Positions 5,561-7,730 of a DNA stretch of 7,730 bases are shown piece after piece. Position 1 is the first letter of the stretch, and the number at the start of each line of letters is the position of its first letter. Where the stretch lies: NCBI GenBank assembly GCA_042096095.1, contig JBELME010000206.1:1-7730 (forward strand), given 5' to 3'. The translations under genes and the position numbers were made by a program. Origin of the DNA: Enterovibrio sp042096095 (GTDB lineage Bacteria > Pseudomonadota > Gammaproteobacteria > Enterobacterales > Vibrionaceae). Below the pieces are notes generated by a model that was given only the letters and a program-made list of their open reading frames with translations, was not told where the DNA came from and searched no databases.

Positions 5561-7730
5561 TTAAGGGCGCATCGAGGCGAAATCTAGCACCTTGCCCTCT
5601 TTCTTAAGGGCAAAGAAGAAGGTCTCGCCACTGCTGTCATCCACGCCATCGTTATCTGTCACAGCAAAAGCGCGACCGTCTTTGGTGATGGCAAAACCTT
5701 CAATCTTGTCGGTAACGTAACCGCCTTGCGCTTTCAGATCCGGCAAGAAATCGTAAACCACGTCCTTGCGTACCGTTGGCAATTCACCACCAAGCGGTGC
5801 GGGCTGTGCATCAGCTAAAATCACGCGGGTAAGCTGCTTCACTTTCGCCGCCTCACCAATCTGGTTGTCACGCTCGATGATGTAAAGCGCGCCTTCATGA
5901 GCAGTAATTTCAGACAGCCCTACCCAACCTGTAGCCGCTTTCTCTGTTGGGTAGCGCACTGCACCCCAAGCACCTGTTTTGGTGTTGTATTGCACCAGTT
6001 TCACGATGTTTTCTGGGTCATCTTTCCAACTACGTTGAATCGCTATCCAAAGGGTATCGCCAACACGTGTGACACCTTCTGAACCATAGCGTTTTTCCAC
6101 CGCCATCAGCGCGTCGGGGAAGTTCACTGTTTCAATGATGTTGCCCTTTGCATCTGTGTTATACAGCGCATGGGCGATGCCTTTGTCTGTGCGACCTTCA
6201 GACGCAAGCCAAAAGCCGCCCTTGCCGTCTGTCGTGATGCCTTCCAAATCCACTTTCGCTGCGGGCTTACCGTCTTCCATCACTGAGATACGTTTCGTGA
6301 TTTTGGCAGTCTTAGATGCCGCATCAATCACAAAGATAGACGGTTGCGCTTTGTAGAAACTGTCGTTTACCGCATACAGTGTATTGGCATTATTTGGATC
6401 CGCCACCAGCCCAGATAATGCGCCCCAACCGATGGGCTTGCCGTCGACCATGACAGATTCGATCTGTGGGTAAGCAGGCGCATCCGTGCCGATCTCAAAC
6501 AGCATGACGTGCGCACGTGCACCGCCATCTTCAATCAGGTCTTTCTCGTTCGCTGTTGCCAACAAGCCACGGCTTGGCATTGCCGCCGCGGATTCAGGTG
6601 AAATGCCAGATGGCAGAAGCTGAACAAATTCAGGTGCAGCACCGGTATCACGGTAAACACCCACGACCGAACCTCGCTCAGACATCACAAAGATGTAACG
6701 CTGACCATTGAACGTAGCAATTTCTAAACCTTCAGGCTCCGCGCCTTTGTTGCCCGAACGTTTTTCTGGATAGTGACCCGCCATTGCCACGCGGTATTCG
6801 AAATCAAGGCCAGATTCAAACAGCACCTTGCCCTCTTTGTTGAAGATGGTGAAACCACGAGAGCCGCCTTCGTAATCGCCTTCATTGGCGGTGACGAAGC
6901 GATCATCATCCAGCCATTTCACCGCGTCAGGTTCGCGCTTGCGGTTTTTCTGCGTGCCTGCAAATGTCAGTGCGCGCTCTTCATCCAAGTCAACGTTGTT
7001 TAGGTCAACGGCGCCTGCGGTGAAGTCAGTGATCACTTCGCCTTTGATCCCGTCAACGATAACGATGTGGTTGTTTTCTTGCAGAGTAACGACGATTTCA
7101 CCCAAGCGGTTGATGTCAACAAACTCAGGCTCTGGATCTTGTGGGGCAATGTCTGCAAAGCCCGTCATGGCAACGTTCTTTTGGCCATCGCAATCCAGCA
7201 CGCCGTTTTTCATTGGCACCAACGAAAGGTGACCAGCTGGGAATTGGGGAAGTACGCCGTCATTCAGATCTTCATCGCGTTCGTTCTCAATCGCGATCGC
7301 CACAAAGCGGCCGTCTTTTGCTATGGCAACAGAGTCAGGTTGTCCACCAAGGTCACATTTAGCAACTTGCTTATCGCCAGTTAGGCTGCGCTGAGCAAGG
7401 TAGCCTGACGGTTGAGTGTAGCTCTCTGAGGTATTAATGGCCGTCACGAAGGTATCACCAATCACATCAATGGACGTTGGCTCGCCATCAAACATAACAA
7501 ACCCCTTACCTTGCGGTTTTTTCGGGTTGGTGATGTCAACAATCCCGACGCCTTTCAGCGGGCTGTCTGAGTACACAAGCGTGTTGCCATCTTCACTCGC
7601 GGCAATAATTTCTGCCGAGCTTTCATGCGTTTTTTCCAAATGTGGAGGGATATTATTCGCCGTGGAAAACGCGCTAATACGTTGGAATGTGTTGTCGCCC
7701 GCGTGGACACCTGCGCTGACAGATACCGCC
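5561..7730 (-). CDS. Exported beta-propeller plus phytase-like esterase protein (5' partial)
   Basis: About 722 residues are visible and the frame is open to the right edge. The first residues (AVSVSAGVHAGDNTFQRI) look like the end of a signal peptide and the start of a mature protein. A TTG at 7639 is therefore not taken as the start. The N-terminal half (to about residue 420) has repeated beta-strand units such as LVYSDSPLKGVGIVDI, PDSVAIAKDGRFVAIA and FVTANEGD. These resemble LVIVD/choice-of-anchor I propeller proteins related to secreted phosphatases. The C-terminal half (about 435-715) matches the 'esterase-like activity of phytase' family, with repeated EG-[IVLF] strand motifs (VDLEGITTDGKGG, GSEGVTRVGDTLW, KIEGFAITKDG). 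The likely location is periplasmic or extracellular. A role in organic phosphate or ester breakdown follows from family naming only; the true substrate is unknown. Confidence 0.85.
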   Translation of the reverse strand, partial: AVSVSAGVHAGDNTFQRISAFSTANNIPPHLEKTHESSAEIIAASEDGNTLVYSDSPLKGVGIVDITNPKKPQGKGFVMFDGEPTSIDVIGDTFVTAINTSESYTQPSGYLAQRSLTGDKQVAKCDLGGQPDSVAIAKDGRFVAIAIENERDEDLNDGVLPQFPAGHLSLVPMKNGVLDCDGQKNVAMTGFADIAPQDPEPEFVDINRLGEIVVTLQENNHIVIVDGIKGEVITDFTAGAVDLNNVDLDEERALTFAGTQKNRKREPDAVKWLDDDRFVTANEGDYEGGSRGFTIFNKEGKVLFESGLDFEYRVAMAGHYPEKRSGNKGAEPEGLEIATFNGQRYIFVMSERGSVVGVYRDTGAAPEFVQLLPSGISPESAAAMPSRGLLATANEKDLIEDGGARAHVMLFEIGTDAPAYPQIESVMVDGKPIGWGALSGLVADPNNANTLYAVNDSFYKAQPSIFVIDAASKTAKITKRISVMEDGKPAAKVDLEGITTDGKGGFWLASEGRTDKGIAHALYNTDAKGNIIETVNFPDALMAVEKRYGSEGVTRVGDTLWIAIQRSWKDDPENIVKLVQYNTKTGAWGAVRYPTEKAATGWVGLSEITAHEGALYIIERDNQIGEAAKVKQLTRVILADAQPAPLGGELPTVRKDVVYDFLPDLKAQGGYVTDKIEGFAITKDGRAFAVTDNDGVDDSSGETFFFALKKEGKVLDFASMRP

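Noticed and set aside
7637..7639. TTG as the start of the phytase-like protein
   Set aside because: The frame continues upstream to the window edge with signal-peptide-like residues, so the true start is outside the window.

Overview
The window looks like chromosomal DNA of a marine gammaproteobacterium, most likely a member of the Vibrionaceae. This rests on an MltC-type lytic transglycosylase, a PepSY/OmpR-type sensory operon and a DUF350-transglutaminase pair, all in DNA of moderate GC. The species is inferred, not proven. I see no IS elements, phage genes, CRISPR arrays, tRNA or rRNA, and nothing that marks a clear horizontal-transfer boundary.

Layout from left to right. (1) Positions 1-560 hold the 3' part of a membrane-bound lytic transglycosylase gene (mltC-like, + strand). 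It ends in a strong terminator at 564-594 that can serve both strands. (2) Positions 613-3453 hold a four-gene operon on the - strand. Its transcription order is a secreted double-PepSY protein, a small unknown membrane protein, an OmpR-family response regulator, and a sensor histidine kinase that overlaps the regulator by 4 bp. A terminator-like hairpin sits at the stop codon of the small membrane gene. A cluster of competing inverted repeats lies in the gap before that gene. (3) Positions 3454-3685 form a divergent promoter region. It is followed by a RimJ/RimL-like GNAT acetyltransferase (+ strand). (4) Positions 4372-5412 hold a two-gene + strand cassette: a two-helix DUF350 membrane protein, then, 3 bp later, a transglutaminase-like cysteine-protease-fold protein. 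It ends in a strong terminator at 5456-5482. (5) From 5561 to the right edge there is a large - strand gene for an exported beta-propeller plus phytase-like esterase protein, whose 5' end is cut off by the window.

The - strand operon reads as an envelope-sensing unit. A histidine kinase with a very acidic, short periplasmic loop signals to its partner regulator. The two upstream genes encode a periplasmic PepSY protein with a His/Asp-rich linker and a small membrane protein, which are plausible targets or modulators of the kinase. The possible RNA structures between genes could set unequal expression of the two halves. The DUF350-transglutaminase pair is the least understood functional unit here. 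It plausibly acts on peptide or isopeptide bonds at the membrane, but its substrate is unknown.
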